From Lactifluus volemus (Eukaryota; Basidiomycota; Agaricomycetes; Russulales; Russulaceae): DNA of 58,781 nucleotides. How positions within the stretch are numbered: the first letter of the stretch is position 1; each line of letters opens with the position of its first letter. Location: contig WTXI01000229.1 of assembly GCA_022376515.1 (NCBI GenBank), positions 1 through 58,781 of the forward strand. The letters run 5' to 3'. A program made the position numbers and the translations under genes. The notes under the pieces were generated by a model. The model ran no database searches and was not told the DNA's origin. It saw only the letters and a list, made by a program, of their open reading frames with translations. Shown piece by piece: positions 1 through 9,174 of the stretch.

Positions 1-1034
1 ACCGCAAGAGTCCAATTAGCATGCTCGTGAGGAGCACTAATTCGATTACTAGAATCCCGGCAGCATTGATTAGGTACTTGCGCAAAGTTGAGTCGAAGCA
101 CGCTCCCAGAACTGGGTTGTAGAACCCTCTCAGCTGTATTTTTATGAGGACTTGTCAGACGATCCCAAAGAAATTACTTGGGCCAAAGACACGGACCTCA
201 GTCGAACCTTCGCAGATGCCGGAACAGCAAATAAAAATCAGGAAGCGTACAATTGGGGACTGCCCAATACGAAACTCACCGTATATGATGAGCGCAAGGC
301 CTACTAACCATGTACCAATAGCAAGTGATGACATGAAGAGACTTCGATTCCATATTGCGATTCTGAAAGAAAAAGGACATGTGAGGAAAGCCAAATTCCC
401 AGGGTCCTAGTGGTCACTTGCATGCGGAGGACGATAAGAAGGGACGCGAATCCCCAACTGGCATATGCTAGTGCCTGCAAAGGTCAACACCGCATTTGAC
501 AGGCGTTACAACTTGAAACAGGTGATTGCGTGCGGCACCCTCACATAGAAGGCAATGGTAGTCAGCTACAATCAAATGCAAATTAACGGCCTCTCCGAAG
601 TCAAGGGATGTCTAGATCTTGCCTGGCAGCGATGGTTGTCTCCGCTATCTATATCCATCATGATCAAGATCATGACGAATGAAAGTAAGCCAGAGTAGCG
701 GGTTCCTAAATATAACTATCCCAATGTAAGTGGTAGTGAGAACCCATCGCAAAAAGGTTCACCCATATAGTCCGTCTATAGGGTCGGTTTCCTCTGAAAA
801 TGTCCAGCTCAAAGTTTGCAGAAAGCAATGTCTCCCAACTGACATTGTTGTGGATTGACATCGCTTCGGGCTTTCCGGGATACGAGAGTGAACTCACATG
901 TAGATACCAGCGATGACATGATTGAGCTTGGTGACAGCAGCTATATGGTTGTTAGGATGGCATTGGTTGATACGTTTATCAGGAAACTTACCGTAGTCTT
1001 TAGCAAGGATAGCGGGGTCATTCCAGTTGACCAT
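1..1034 (-). CDS. MVNW-family polytopic membrane protein, copy A (3' end outside window)
   Basis: The start is the ATG at 1034-1032, reading MVNWNDPAILAKDY, followed by a GT donor. Later exons read KLNHVIAGIYM (about 930-960), WETLLSANFELDIFRGN then RRTIW (about 765-840), LYLGTRYSGLLSF (about 700), ALAYASWGFASLLIVLRM (about 420-480), RIAIWNRSLFMSSLAIG then WLVGLALIIY (about 280-365), and KYLINAAGILVIELVLL then SMLIGLL up to the left edge. These modules recur in the same order in eight other places in the window, so the exon assignment is comparative and strong. The protein is an integral membrane protein with several hydrophobic helices; its function is unknown. The intron after the fourth coding block starts with GC instead of GT (622-621). 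The last exons and the stop lie beyond base 1. Confidence 0.75.
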
Positions 1035-1078
1035 CTTGACGAGGCACGCAGAGAGAAGGTAACAAAGTGCACCCACGT

Positions 1079-1088
1079 ATATATATTA
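1079..1088 (-). promoter_or_regulatory. TATA box of MVNW copy A
   Basis: A TATATATATT stretch lies 45-55 bp upstream of the minus-strand ATG at 1034. Copies C, D, E and F have a TATA-like motif at nearly the same distance, which supports both the start codon and a conserved core promoter. Confidence 0.55.
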
Positions 1089-2709
1089 CTAGTAGTAGCT
1101 CGAGGTCCGAGCTATCCAACATAGCTTGCAACGATGTGATTGTTTGAGGTTGAACAATGCGCCCAGGAACTGCCACTGCGGAACTGTCAAACGCCTTCAA
1201 AGTTGGCCCTGGTTCATGCAATTCTAGGCCGATGACGTCAGCAACATGACCAGCTTGACGCGCTGATGACTCGGATTCCGCTGAGTACAGATGCCACCAG
1301 ATGACACGGGGACTGGACCGCGCCCGTACGGACAGCCGCAGCGACGAGGACGGCCTGGAGGCGTGTGAGATAGAAAAAGTACTCGACCTTTGTATGTACT
1401 GTCGACCTTTTTTTGTTACCTGCCAGTACCCTTTCCTCTTGCCTCTCCTCGCCTTTCATCAGACTCGGATTTCATCCATATCGTGCATTATGGTGAGGGG
1501 TATACTAGTACAGATGACTCTAGCAGGTTGCTTACAACGCTGAGGTTTATCGTATCGATATTTCATCACGATGATAAGGTTGGACAAGACATCAATGGTG
1601 GTGGTGATGGTTGGTGCCGATACGCTGATGTGTTCAAGTTGTATCGTAATCATGATGACATTCAATTATCACAATAACACCTGCGGCGCAGCAGGCGTGA
1701 AAGGGGGTTGAGGTATAGTGCGATGTAAAATACAGGTTCACTTCGTATTGAAACTTTTTATCTTGTCATTCTGGTCCCAACTTGTAAGAACTTGCCAGCT
1801 TGCTGCAAGGCTTGCTGGCCAAAAACAGTTTGAATTTCGGCATTCATGCGAGATATCGCGATGAGGGTAGGGTGGAATAACGCTGGTATTGCGCGTTTCG
1901 CTGTTCTAGGAAACAAGGCCAGGTCCATTTCTGCCTTTGGATGGTGCTCGGATCCTCCGATAACCTCGGGTTATTTATCCGCACTCTCCCATGGTACAGT
2001 ACCGGACAACGGACAGCGGCCAGGGGCCACCGCGTGGGAGAAGAGGATCTCTCAGGCTCATGGTGTCACACTGGCAGTGCGAGGTTATCGCATCACGATG
2101 AATGCATGAACGCCCAAATGCCACTAGTGGAAAAAGCTTTACGCTCCTCGAGCTCCTGAGGTGTAGCGACGCCAAGCGCACTTCTACCCCACCGGCTTTA
2201 TGCTTTTATGGATCCATTAGGTAATCGCAAAACCGGAGCCGCGAGCACATGAAAAGATCCCTGCAGTGTCTCAGAATTATGTTGTCACATGGTCTCTAAG
2301 TCTTGACCTACCATATGGCTGATTCTTGGATACTAACCACATCGCACCCATTTACGCGGTGTTTCCTGTGCATACTCTGGTGTTTATCATCTACCACGTC
2401 ATCATGATGTTGCACAATGCTGAATAGGTTTATATGTCTCTCACACAACTTGTAGCTGGAGAAGATCAAGTTGGCCAGCGGGTCCGTCCAATAAGAATAC
2501 GAGTAACCTTAGAATATCGAAAGTTATCTAAAATGTGGGTTTTTCCACGGGTGGAATAAGCAAAGAGGAAGGAGGACGATATCAATTCAGTAAGGCGGTC
2601 TGGAGAATTTGTCCGGACCCAAGATTTTAGGTGTATGACAACGCCGAACGAAGGATACAGTAGATAGGGAATGAAGCCCGCAGCTGCCTCCTCACCTGGC
2701 AAGCTCAGA
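1089..2709. other. Region without a recognisable gene, between MVNW copies A and B
   Basis: Only short ORFs of up to about 95 codons on both strands overlap each other here. None shows a recognisable domain, an exon chain or a family motif. I see no terminal repeats or target duplications. It is probably the upstream region of copy A plus decayed sequence downstream of copy B. Confidence 0.4.
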
Positions 2710-3424
2710 CTAAGCCATCTCCGATCCGGCCATGCTTTCCATGTCTTGTAGTACCAATCCGGATAGTTGGCATGTCAACGTGAACCCAAACATATTTGAT
2801 GTAATCCCAGTACAATTTGATTGAGTGGCAGCCGCAAAATGAAGTGGGCCATGGGTGGCCGTGCTATAGTGCGGATACGATATGGATGACCCCCAGAAAA
2901 CTCGCGGCGGCTCAAATGACCTAAAAATGGGAGCACCAAAGAAGTAAGATGACACTTGAGAATGAGTCTGGGATAAGGATTGGACGAACACGTAATCTGT
3001 GAGGGACCCGTGTTGGCATAGAGAGCGATACATTCGAGTTGCTCCGATGGACCTGTGGCCAAATCTTAACTTCTGACTGCGCAGAAGAGAGACAGAAGAT
3101 GAACATAATTGCGACTTGGAAGGGGAAACAGCCCTTCAGTTAGATGCTTGTTTGTGCAAGTGTTTGAAATGAATTACCTGCTGGTCCGATGAACATCTGG
3201 AGTCACGGTATCACTTGTATCAGCCAATCACAAATCAAAGGACATGGCTCGTACGGCATTCCAAGCATCTATCAAGAAAAGAACCATTAGTAACAACTTC
3301 CGAGTCGCACATGGGGGTTAGATGCACACCATTTAGATTGAGAATTAAGAAGACCTGTGATTAAATATGTTGAGGGGAATGTTGTATTATCAGGCAACAG
3401 AAACAGACTGACAGCAATTGGTAC
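2710..3424 (-). pseudogene. MVNW-family gene, copy B: 3' part only, cut by an LTR element
   Basis: On the minus strand three family exons are visible: FLILNLNG (about 3340), MFIGPAG (about 3180-3200) and the C-terminal exon. The last reads RSIGATRMYRSLCQHGSLTD (from about 3065), then GPLHFAAATQS, and stops at 2710. Upstream, towards higher coordinates, the gene ends abruptly at 3424, where the LTR starting TGTTACGG begins. The intact copy C continues through the corresponding position. All N-terminal and central membrane segments are missing, so this is a remnant truncated by retrotransposon insertion. Confidence 0.7.
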
Positions 3425-4360
3425 TGTTACGGTTATGCGGGCCGCCCGGCCCATTTCTTACTGTTTTCCATCTGATCTTCGACTTGTATTGTGACCTAGG
3501 ATCCCTTTCCTTGGCCAGCCCCCTCTGTTCCGCTTCTAGGGGCTGTGCGTCGCCGTTTTGGACGTGTATTTGACTCAGGGATCATGACTCAAATCTTGAG
3601 TCAGCGTTCTTGACTCAGATCTTGAGTCAGACGCGCTGAGTCAGTCCTTGAGTCATCAGAACTGACTCAGGTCCTTAGTCAATAGTCTTGACTTCGCTAT
3701 TGTACTGTGACCTTTGTAGGATAGTTGGCTGGCCCTCTGTACGCATAAATAGGGCCCTGTAGACGAGCTAAAGCCCCAGCTTCAGCTTCATCTAGAATCA
3801 CAGTTCATTGTCTCCTGCTCACACTCGCATCGCATCTTCCTCCTCTCTTCTTGTGAATCCCCTCTTCGTACCTTGATCTAGGTACTTCGCGCCACGATCA
3901 GACATCTGTGAACTTGTTCCATTTCCGTGCAACAAGTCCCCAGACACCTGAACCCTAATACGAACGCGCTGTGAGAAGTAGTCCCCACTTCTCACCCCGC
4001 GTCCGGCCTCGAACCTTAGTTCAACCTCTCACGAGTGTCCTTGGAAGGCGAGCATCTCTTGCATTCCAAATACACTCGCGCCCGTGTTGCGGTTGAACCC
4101 ACACATCGTCATTAACTCATCTGCCACCGTCTATCCCTTTTGGGAACGGTAACTCCGACCATCGCGTGCGCCGGCCCGCTAGTCCGCCTCGCGCGATACA
4201 GACACCCAGAGTTCACACAGTCAAGTCTACTCCACACAGGACCTTGCCTGCACGTGCTAGAATCGACTATTTGGTGTTGCTAGTCTTGTCCGACTCGCCA
4301 CAGCAAATAGCCAACTAGAACGACGCTCACTTCGAGCCATGGTCCCTGCGAACCGTGACA
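3425..4360 (+). mobile_element. 936-bp LTR of a Ty3/gypsy-like element, plus orientation (LTR1)
   Basis: It starts TGTTACGGTT and ends AACCGTGACA, giving the TG..CA ends and short terminal inverted repeats typical of LTRs. An inverted copy of the same length lies at 5275-6210. It holds an array of TGASTCA sites (3571-3669) and a TATA-like cataaatag near 3743. The sequence just after it (taagctgaagctcc) resembles the sequence just after the 444-bp LTR (taagtccaagctccc), which suggests a shared primer-binding region and supports the 3' boundary. A gag fragment follows 190 bp later. Confidence 0.8.
3571..3669. promoter_or_regulatory. Array of eight TGASTCA (Gcn4/AP-1-type bZIP) sites in LTR1
   Basis: Perfect TGACTCA or TGAGTCA heptamers start at 3571, 3585, 3597, 3611, 3623, 3637, 3649 and 3663, at 12-14 bp spacing. 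This matches the Gcn4/AP-1 consensus. They lie about 75 bp upstream of the TATA-like motif, in the U3 part of the LTR, so they probably act as an enhancer. Confidence 0.75.
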
Positions 4361-4549
4361 TAAGCTGAAGCTCCTACCCCTCCACTTCTTCATCACAAGA
4401 AGTGTACCCTGAACGAACCAGACCGTTGCCCACTTTCTTTTCAGGCCGAGAAAGTGTGTGCCAGAGTGCACAGAAATTTTTTCGTTCCTCTTGCTAGAGG
4501 GAACAACTTATAGGCTACTGAGACCGCTCCTCTTGCGAAGAGTGGGCGA

Positions 4550-5274
4550 TTGATCGACAAAACGGCTTCCATAACTGTTGGTTGGACCTCAGAGAAGGGG
4601 AAGCTCACCAGAGTCGAAACCAGAGACGCACCAGACCTCCCAGACCACGTAGTTGGGCACGCCTTTTGGATAGAACGTCAAGAAAACCCCAAGCAAAGTG
4701 CCTATTGGGCTTTTGACAAGGAAAATCCACACGGACCCATCGAGTTTATCAACCAGAAGTGGTATCACGTCGAGTGGTTCAATAAACCACAGACCTACGC
4801 GACGGAGATAGGGAGATACATCACAGACGACGACATTGCACGATTTGAACTCGGCTGGTGGAAACCAAGTGATCCACAGCACCCAGACTATCCAGTACAC
4901 GTGCTGTCCTTGACACCGGCAGGCTCAGGATCTGGAAGTACCCCAGAGCGACCCGAAGCACTTTCACCTAGTGGATAGTTATTTGAACCGGTCTATCAAG
5001 CCGCACAAGCCCCTTTAACCAGTGTTCCCCCAGGAATTCATCAGCAGCTTGAACCAACCTCGACGTTGCAAGTGCCCCCAGTACAACAGCAAATGGAATC
5101 ACCATACTCTGACGTCAGTGTGTCAATGGTGACAGACCCAACCAGTGGAATGTTGGTGGATCCCACCATGTTTCCAGCCGCTTTCTCCCCCTCTCCACAA
5201 CCTCATCCTAGTGTGCCCAGTAGTAGTGCGTTTATCAGGTCAGCTGCAGTCAGCACCGCTGTTACCGCGCCAAC
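4550..5274 (+). pseudogene. Gag N-terminal fragment of the LTR1 element, with in-frame stop
   Basis: A reading frame opens after a stop at 4511 and runs to a TAG at 4976-4978. It continues in the same frame to the inverted LTR at 5275. The first part (HVVGHAFWIERQ, then GWWKPSDPQHPDYP) aligns by eye with the N-terminus of the gag at 7432 (HVKGGIYWNPTDRCYC, then GWWRESDAQHPN), so this is a gag of a related family. No ATG is present; translation would need TTG at 4550. After the stop the frame is Pro/Ser/Gln-rich, as in the second third of the 7432 gag. The missing start, the internal stop and the abrupt join to the inverted LTR show a dead copy. Confidence 0.65.
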
Positions 5275-6210
5275 TGTCACGGTTCGCAGGGACCGTGGCT
5301 CGAAGTGAGCGTCGTTCTAGTTGGCTATTTGCTGTGGCGAGTCGGACAAGACTAGCAACACCAAATAGTCGATTCTGGCACGCGCAGGCAAGGTCCCAGG
5401 AGGAGTAGACTTGACTGTGCGAACTCTGGGTGTTCGTATCGCGTGAGGCGGTTAGTACGGGCCGGCGCACGCGATGGTCGGAGTTACTGTTCCTAAAGAG
5501 GATAGATGGTGGCAGATGGGTTAATGACGATGTGTAGGTTCAACCGCAACGTGGGCGCGAGTGTAATTGGAGCGCAAGGGATGCTCGCCTTCCAAGGACA
5601 CTCGTGAGAGGTTGAACTAAGGTTCGAGGGCGGACGCGGTGTGAGAAGTGGGAACTACTTCTCTCAGCGCGTTCGTATTAGGGTTCAGGCGTCTGGGAGC
5701 TTGTTCCAGAGGAAATGGAACAAATTCACAGATGTCTGATCGTGGCGCGAGGTACCTAGATCAAGGTACGAAGAGGGGATGAACAAGTAGAGGAGGAAGA
5801 TGCGATGCGAGTGTGAGCAGGAGACAATGAACTGCGATTCTAGACGAAGCTGAAGCTGGGGCTTTAGCTCGTCTACAGGGCCCTATTTATGCGTACAGAG
5901 GGCCAGCCAACTATCCTACAAAGGTCACAGTACAGTAGCGAAGTCAAGACTATTGACTAAGGACCTGAGTCAGTTCTGATGACTCAAGAACTGACTCAGT
6001 GCGTCTGACTCAAGATCTGAGTCAAGAACGCTGACTCAAGATTTGAGTCATGATCCCTGAGTCAAATACACGTCCAAAACGGCGATGCACAGCCCCTAGA
6101 AGCGGAACAGAAGGGGCTGGCCAAGGAAGGGGATCCTAGGTCACAACACAAGTCGAAAATCAGACGGAAAACAGTAAGGGATGGGCCGGACGGCCCGCAT
6201 AACCGTAACA
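5275..6210 (-). mobile_element. 936-bp LTR1, inverted copy
   Basis: Reverse complement of the LTR at 3425-4360, with scattered substitutions and the same TGTTACGG..CCGTGACA ends. On the minus strand it is preceded by a purine tract, so it looks like a 3' LTR of a minus-oriented copy whose internal region extends to the right. It contains its own eight TGASTCA sites and the TATA-like motif. Confidence 0.8.
5966..6064. promoter_or_regulatory. Second array of eight TGASTCA sites (inverted LTR1)
   Basis: Perfect heptamers start at 5966, 5980, 5992, 6006, 6018, 6032, 6044 and 6058. The number and spacing mirror the array in the other LTR, so all eight sites survive in both copies although neighbouring bases differ. 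Confidence 0.75.
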
Positions 6211-6213
6211 GTA

Positions 6214-6224
6214 CCCTCTCTCCT
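6214..6224 (-). promoter_or_regulatory. Polypurine tract next to inverted LTR1
   Basis: On the minus strand the sequence aggagagaggg lies 3 bp upstream of the TGTTACGG start of the LTR. This is the expected place and composition of the plus-strand primer for reverse transcription, and it marks 5275-6210 as a 3' LTR. Confidence 0.6.
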
Positions 6225-6247
6225 AGGCGCATGTACCACCATGCGCC

Positions 6248-6635
6248 TCAGTCACCTCTGTCCATGGACTCCCAGTCAACGTCATCCCAAAGCGCCTCAC
6301 CTGCATCGACGTCATCTGCGTCATACTCATCCCAAAGATGAGTAACGGGCCGCAACTCCGTGGCCTTGACAGGACAGTTCCTCCCATAGTACTGGTGGTC
6401 AGGGAAGACCCGGCACCTATAGACAGTGCAACGCGTATGGGGGTGGTGACAGTCATGGGAGTAGTGCCCTCTCTTCTGGCAATAGAGGCACTCCCTCCAC
6501 AAAGGACAGTTCTCATACTTGTGGTCCACCCCGTCCTTGTTGCACTTGCCGCAATAATATGACTTCTTCCCCCTCCTCTTGCGCTTGCCAGTGATTCTCA
6601 GAGGGCTGACTCCGGAATCACCACCAGACGGCCCC
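6248..6635 (-). pseudogene. Zinc-knuckle gag C-terminus of an LTR1-family element, cut by LTR2
   Basis: The minus-strand frame is open from 6635 to the stop at 6248. It has a basic stretch (GKRKRRGKKS) followed by CGKC with His and Cys spacing like a CCHC knuckle. A canonical knuckle CLYCQKRGHYSHDC comes next, then more Cys/His and an acidic tail (WDEYDADDVDAGEALWDD). The stop is only about 24 bp from the polypurine tract, so no pol lies between this gag end and the 3' LTR. The upstream side is cut by the LTR starting at 6636. It is probably the C-terminal part of the gag whose N-terminus is represented at 4550-5274. Confidence 0.6.
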
Positions 6636-7079
6636 TGTTACGGATCCGTCTAGACCTCTGCCTCCCTGTTGCCTCATGTTTTTCATTTCCGTCTACATTC
6701 TCGCTTACGGACAGAGCCTCACCTTGTACGACACAGAACGACGTGTTCTTGACTCATAGTAACCCTTCTGACATCATTAGCCTAGAACTTCGATGACGTC
6801 GTAGTTAGACCCAGGCTCATGACATCATTACTGATGTCACTCGCCCTTTGCCCTGTACAGTATATAAGACTCCTCGACTTGTGTCCTTGCTCTCCAGCTT
6901 GGACTTCTCTCCAATACTAGCCCCTTGAACCTCCTCACAAATCCCCTTGTGATCCTCTCTCCTCTTGAAGCCCTCTAAGTGCTATAACTTAGCTAGACCC
7001 AACTCAGACTCGCGTCTCTGTTGGTCCCTCTTGAATACTTGATCCTGTCTTAGGAACTAGGAACAGCTAGTCCCTAACA
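6636..7079 (+). mobile_element. 444-bp 5' LTR of Ty3/gypsy element 2 (LTR2)
   Basis: It starts TGTTACGGA and ends TCCCTAACA. A second copy of identical length is inverted at 20982-21425. It contains a TGACTCA site, several TGACATCA/TGATGTCA sites, a CRE-like TGACGTC, and a TATA box (tatataag near 6861). It is followed by a leader and by the gag and pol of the same orientation. Confidence 0.8.
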
Positions 7080-7109
7080 TAAGTCCAAGCTCCCACACAC
7101 CACTGAAAG

Positions 7110-7376
7110 GTGGCAGAACCCCCGAACGACCGCATTGAACATCTGGTAGAGGCGCTTGCCATCCGGATCTCTGCGGAGCAGGAATACTACACAGTACTCC
7201 TTCTACTCGACCTAGCTACAGGTGAAAAGAAGCGAAGGCTCCAGACGGAACTCCACGAACTTGCCCAGACCATTGAGCAAGCAGACGAGATCCTGAGCGA
7301 CAGTCTAGAAGACTACAGAAGCGAGACGATCCTATTGGAAACGCTTGACCCGGAACTAGAACACGACGGCGCCTAG
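7110..7376 (+). CDS. Small coiled-coil ORF in the leader of element 2
   Basis: An 88-codon frame encodes a Glu/Leu-rich, helix-prone sequence (RLQTELHELAQTIEQADEI) typical of a coiled coil. It ends at TAG 7374-7376, 55 bp before the gag ATG. No in-frame ATG exists; the frame begins at GTG 7110 next to GCAGAACCC, and the second copy of this leader (20934-20981) has the same GTG. It may be an upstream gag-like ORF whose ATG was lost before the copies spread, or a spliced part of gag. Function unknown. Confidence 0.4.
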   Translation: MAEPPNDRIEHLVEALAIRISAEQEYYTVLLLLDLATGEKKRRLQTELHELAQTIEQADEILSDSLEDYRSETILLETLDPELEHDGA

Positions 7377-7431
7377 ATTCTCATCCCTTTGCCAGAACTG
7401 CCTCAGAAGTCAGCGTACTTGCAGTTGCAAC

Positions 7432-9174
7432 ATGAGCGCGACCCTCCTCAGAATAGAATTTCCCGACAACGAAACACTGATCCCAGTGCCCACCCAATAC
7501 AACGATGATTTACCTGCGCATGTGAAAGGCGGTATATACTGGAACCCCACGGACCGGTGTTACTGCGTCGCACAGGAAGGAGAGTCAGTCCGCGTAGAAT
7601 TCATCAACGACGTCTGGCACGCCGTGCTACGCCACCATGAGATACTCAAATCCTGCCCCGCACTCAGACTTAACGAAGCGGCAGGAGCAGGATGGTGGCG
7701 TGAAAGCGACGCTCAGCACCCGAACAATCGCGCCCTCAATGCAATAAGGGAAGATAGCGAGGACGATGGAAGCACAGGGGAACCAGAACCAACGACCCCC
7801 CTATCCACCCACTCCTATCAAGAACCACCAGCAAACACCCCGATGACCCATCTCGCAGAACAAGTGGACGCCATCACGATAGAACCAGAACCGATACAAG
7901 TCAGAGCGACCATGACCGAGGCACCAACGGTTACAGCCAACCGAGCGATAAGGGGAGAAGGACCACTTCCCCCAGTTGCTGGCCAAGGATGGGTGCTCAA
8001 CCAGGGGGGAGCACCGCCCCCAGGTCCGCCTCAAGGACCACCTCAAGGCCCACCGCAAGGACCGCCTCAAGGCCCGCCTCATGGAGGAGGACCCCCAGGC
8101 TGGCCTCCGGTCAGACCGCCAGGAGGTGGACCGCCAGGAGGAGGACTGCCACAAGGACCAATGCCAGGGCCAGGCTACCTCATGGGAGCGCCCACTGGAC
8201 GGCCACCCACCATCTTTGATGGAGATAGACAGAAAGCGGACGACTTCATGGACGAGTGGAACCTCTTTTGCCTCAACAACACCTTCAACTACGCCTTCGC
8301 CCTCCCCTACCAAAGAGTCGCCAACTGTCTGTCCTACATCAAAGGGCCCAAGGTCGCCAATTGGAATAGGACTCAGGTCCAATGGCTCCACAATGTCATG
8401 ACGCGAAACGTGAACCCAGTCGGTTACGACAACCAATGGCTGTGGGACACTTTCGCAGATGAATTTAGGAGCGCATTCCAGGACACGGCGGCAGAACAAA
8501 ACGCGGAAAGAAACCTCTCCAACCTCCAGATGAAGGGAGGAGAGCTAGACACCTACATCAGCGACTTCACCGAACTCGCCAGGAAGGCAAACAGAAGCCT
8601 TCAAGACAAGGGAACCATCATCATGTTCCGACAAGGGCTCCAACAGGCACTACACAACGCCCTCTACCACATCAATCCAGCCCCGCGCACCTTCCAGCAA
8701 TGGGCGGACGCGGCTAGAGCCGAACAAGCCAAATGGGCAGAGTGGGGTGCGCATGGATTCCAGGAACGTGTCAAGAAGTACAAAGAAAGCAAAGACGGCA
8801 GACGCACTTGGCAAGAACGCGCCAAGAGCAGACAGAAGGACCGACGCTCCGACGCCATGGACGTAGACAATGTCCAGGTCAACGCCATGACAGATGCAGA
8901 AAAAGACAGCCTCATGAAGAAAGGGGCTTGCTTCTTCTGCAAGGAAACTGGACATATGGCCAGAGTCTGTCCCAAAAAGAAGGGAAGGACAAACACCTGG
9001 AAGACCGCGCCCAAGCGAGTAGTAGCGAAGGAAGCCTCCACAACCAGCACGGAGCCAAGCGAAGAACCAGAAGAGGAAGACGACAAGAAAGACTTCCTAG
9101 GGAAAGTCAGAGGAATGTCCAGGGAGCAGCGCGAAGAGCTCATGGACAGCATGCTGAAAGACGAGGGTTTTTAG
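7432..9174 (+). CDS. gag: Gag polyprotein of Ty3/gypsy element 2
   Basis: 580 codons from the ATG at 7432. An N-terminal region contains HVKGGIYWNPTDRCYC and GWWRESDAQHPN (residues about 25-95). A Pro/Gly-rich tract with tandem QGPP repeats follows (about 195-250). A Retrotrans_gag-like helical domain begins near PTIFDGDRQKADDFMDEW and runs to about residue 440. Then come a basic Lys/Arg stretch and one CCHC knuckle, CFFCKETGHMARVC (about residue 500). The tail is acidic. It is the structural protein of a virus-like particle that packages retrotransposon RNA. The frame is fully open and looks young. It ends in GGT TTT TAG, part of a frameshift-like heptamer, and pol lies in the -1 frame. Confidence 0.85.
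   Translation: MSATLLRIEFPDNETLIPVPTQYNDDLPAHVKGGIYWNPTDRCYCVAQEGESVRVEFINDVWHAVLRHHEILKSCPALRLNEAAGAGWWRESDAQHPNNRALNAIREDSEDDGSTGEPEPTTPLSTHSYQEPPANTPMTHLAEQVDAITIEPEPIQVRATMTEAPTVTANRAIRGEGPLPPVAGQGWVLNQGGAPPPGPPQGPPQGPPQGPPQGPPHGGGPPGWPPVRPPGGGPPGGGLPQGPMPGPGYLMGAPTGRPPTIFDGDRQKADDFMDEWNLFCLNNTFNYAFALPYQRVANCLSYIKGPKVANWNRTQVQWLHNVMTRNVNPVGYDNQWLWDTFADEFRSAFQDTAAEQNAERNLSNLQMKGGELDTYISDFTELARKANRSLQDKGTIIMFRQGLQQALHNALYHINPAPRTFQQWADAARAEQAKWAEWGAHGFQERVKKYKESKDGRRTWQERAKSRQKDRRSDAMDVDNVQVNAMTDAEKDSLMKKGACFFCKETGHMARVCPKKKGRTNTWKTAPKRVVAKEASTTSTEPSEEPEEEDDKKDFLGKVRGMSREQREELMDSMLKDEGF
9165..9171 (+). promoter_or_regulatory. Candidate -1 ribosomal frameshift site at the end of gag
   Basis: The sequence G GGT TTT fits the slippery pattern X XXY YYZ in the gag frame and sits directly before the gag stop TAG. 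Slipping back one base joins gag to the pol frame (GFLDGSNPPAWERAIELY). No pseudoknot was evaluated. Confidence 0.55.

Noticed and set aside
3421..6214. GTAC as a 4-bp target duplication around the whole inverted-LTR structure
   Set aside because: The right GTAC adjoins a polypurine tract and gag sequence, not the continuation of MVNW copy B, so it is probably coincidental.
7801..8499. 232-codon ORF on the minus strand opposite gag
   Set aside because: It is a shadow of the Pro/Gly-rich repeats in gag; residue composition (Trp/Ser/Arg repeats) is the complement of QGPP-coding sequence.
8733..9164. Upstream extension of the pol frame overlapping gag
   Set aside because: The frame is open but reads as low-complexity Arg/Gln-rich sequence opposite the real gag CCHC region; pol homology begins only at the gag end.
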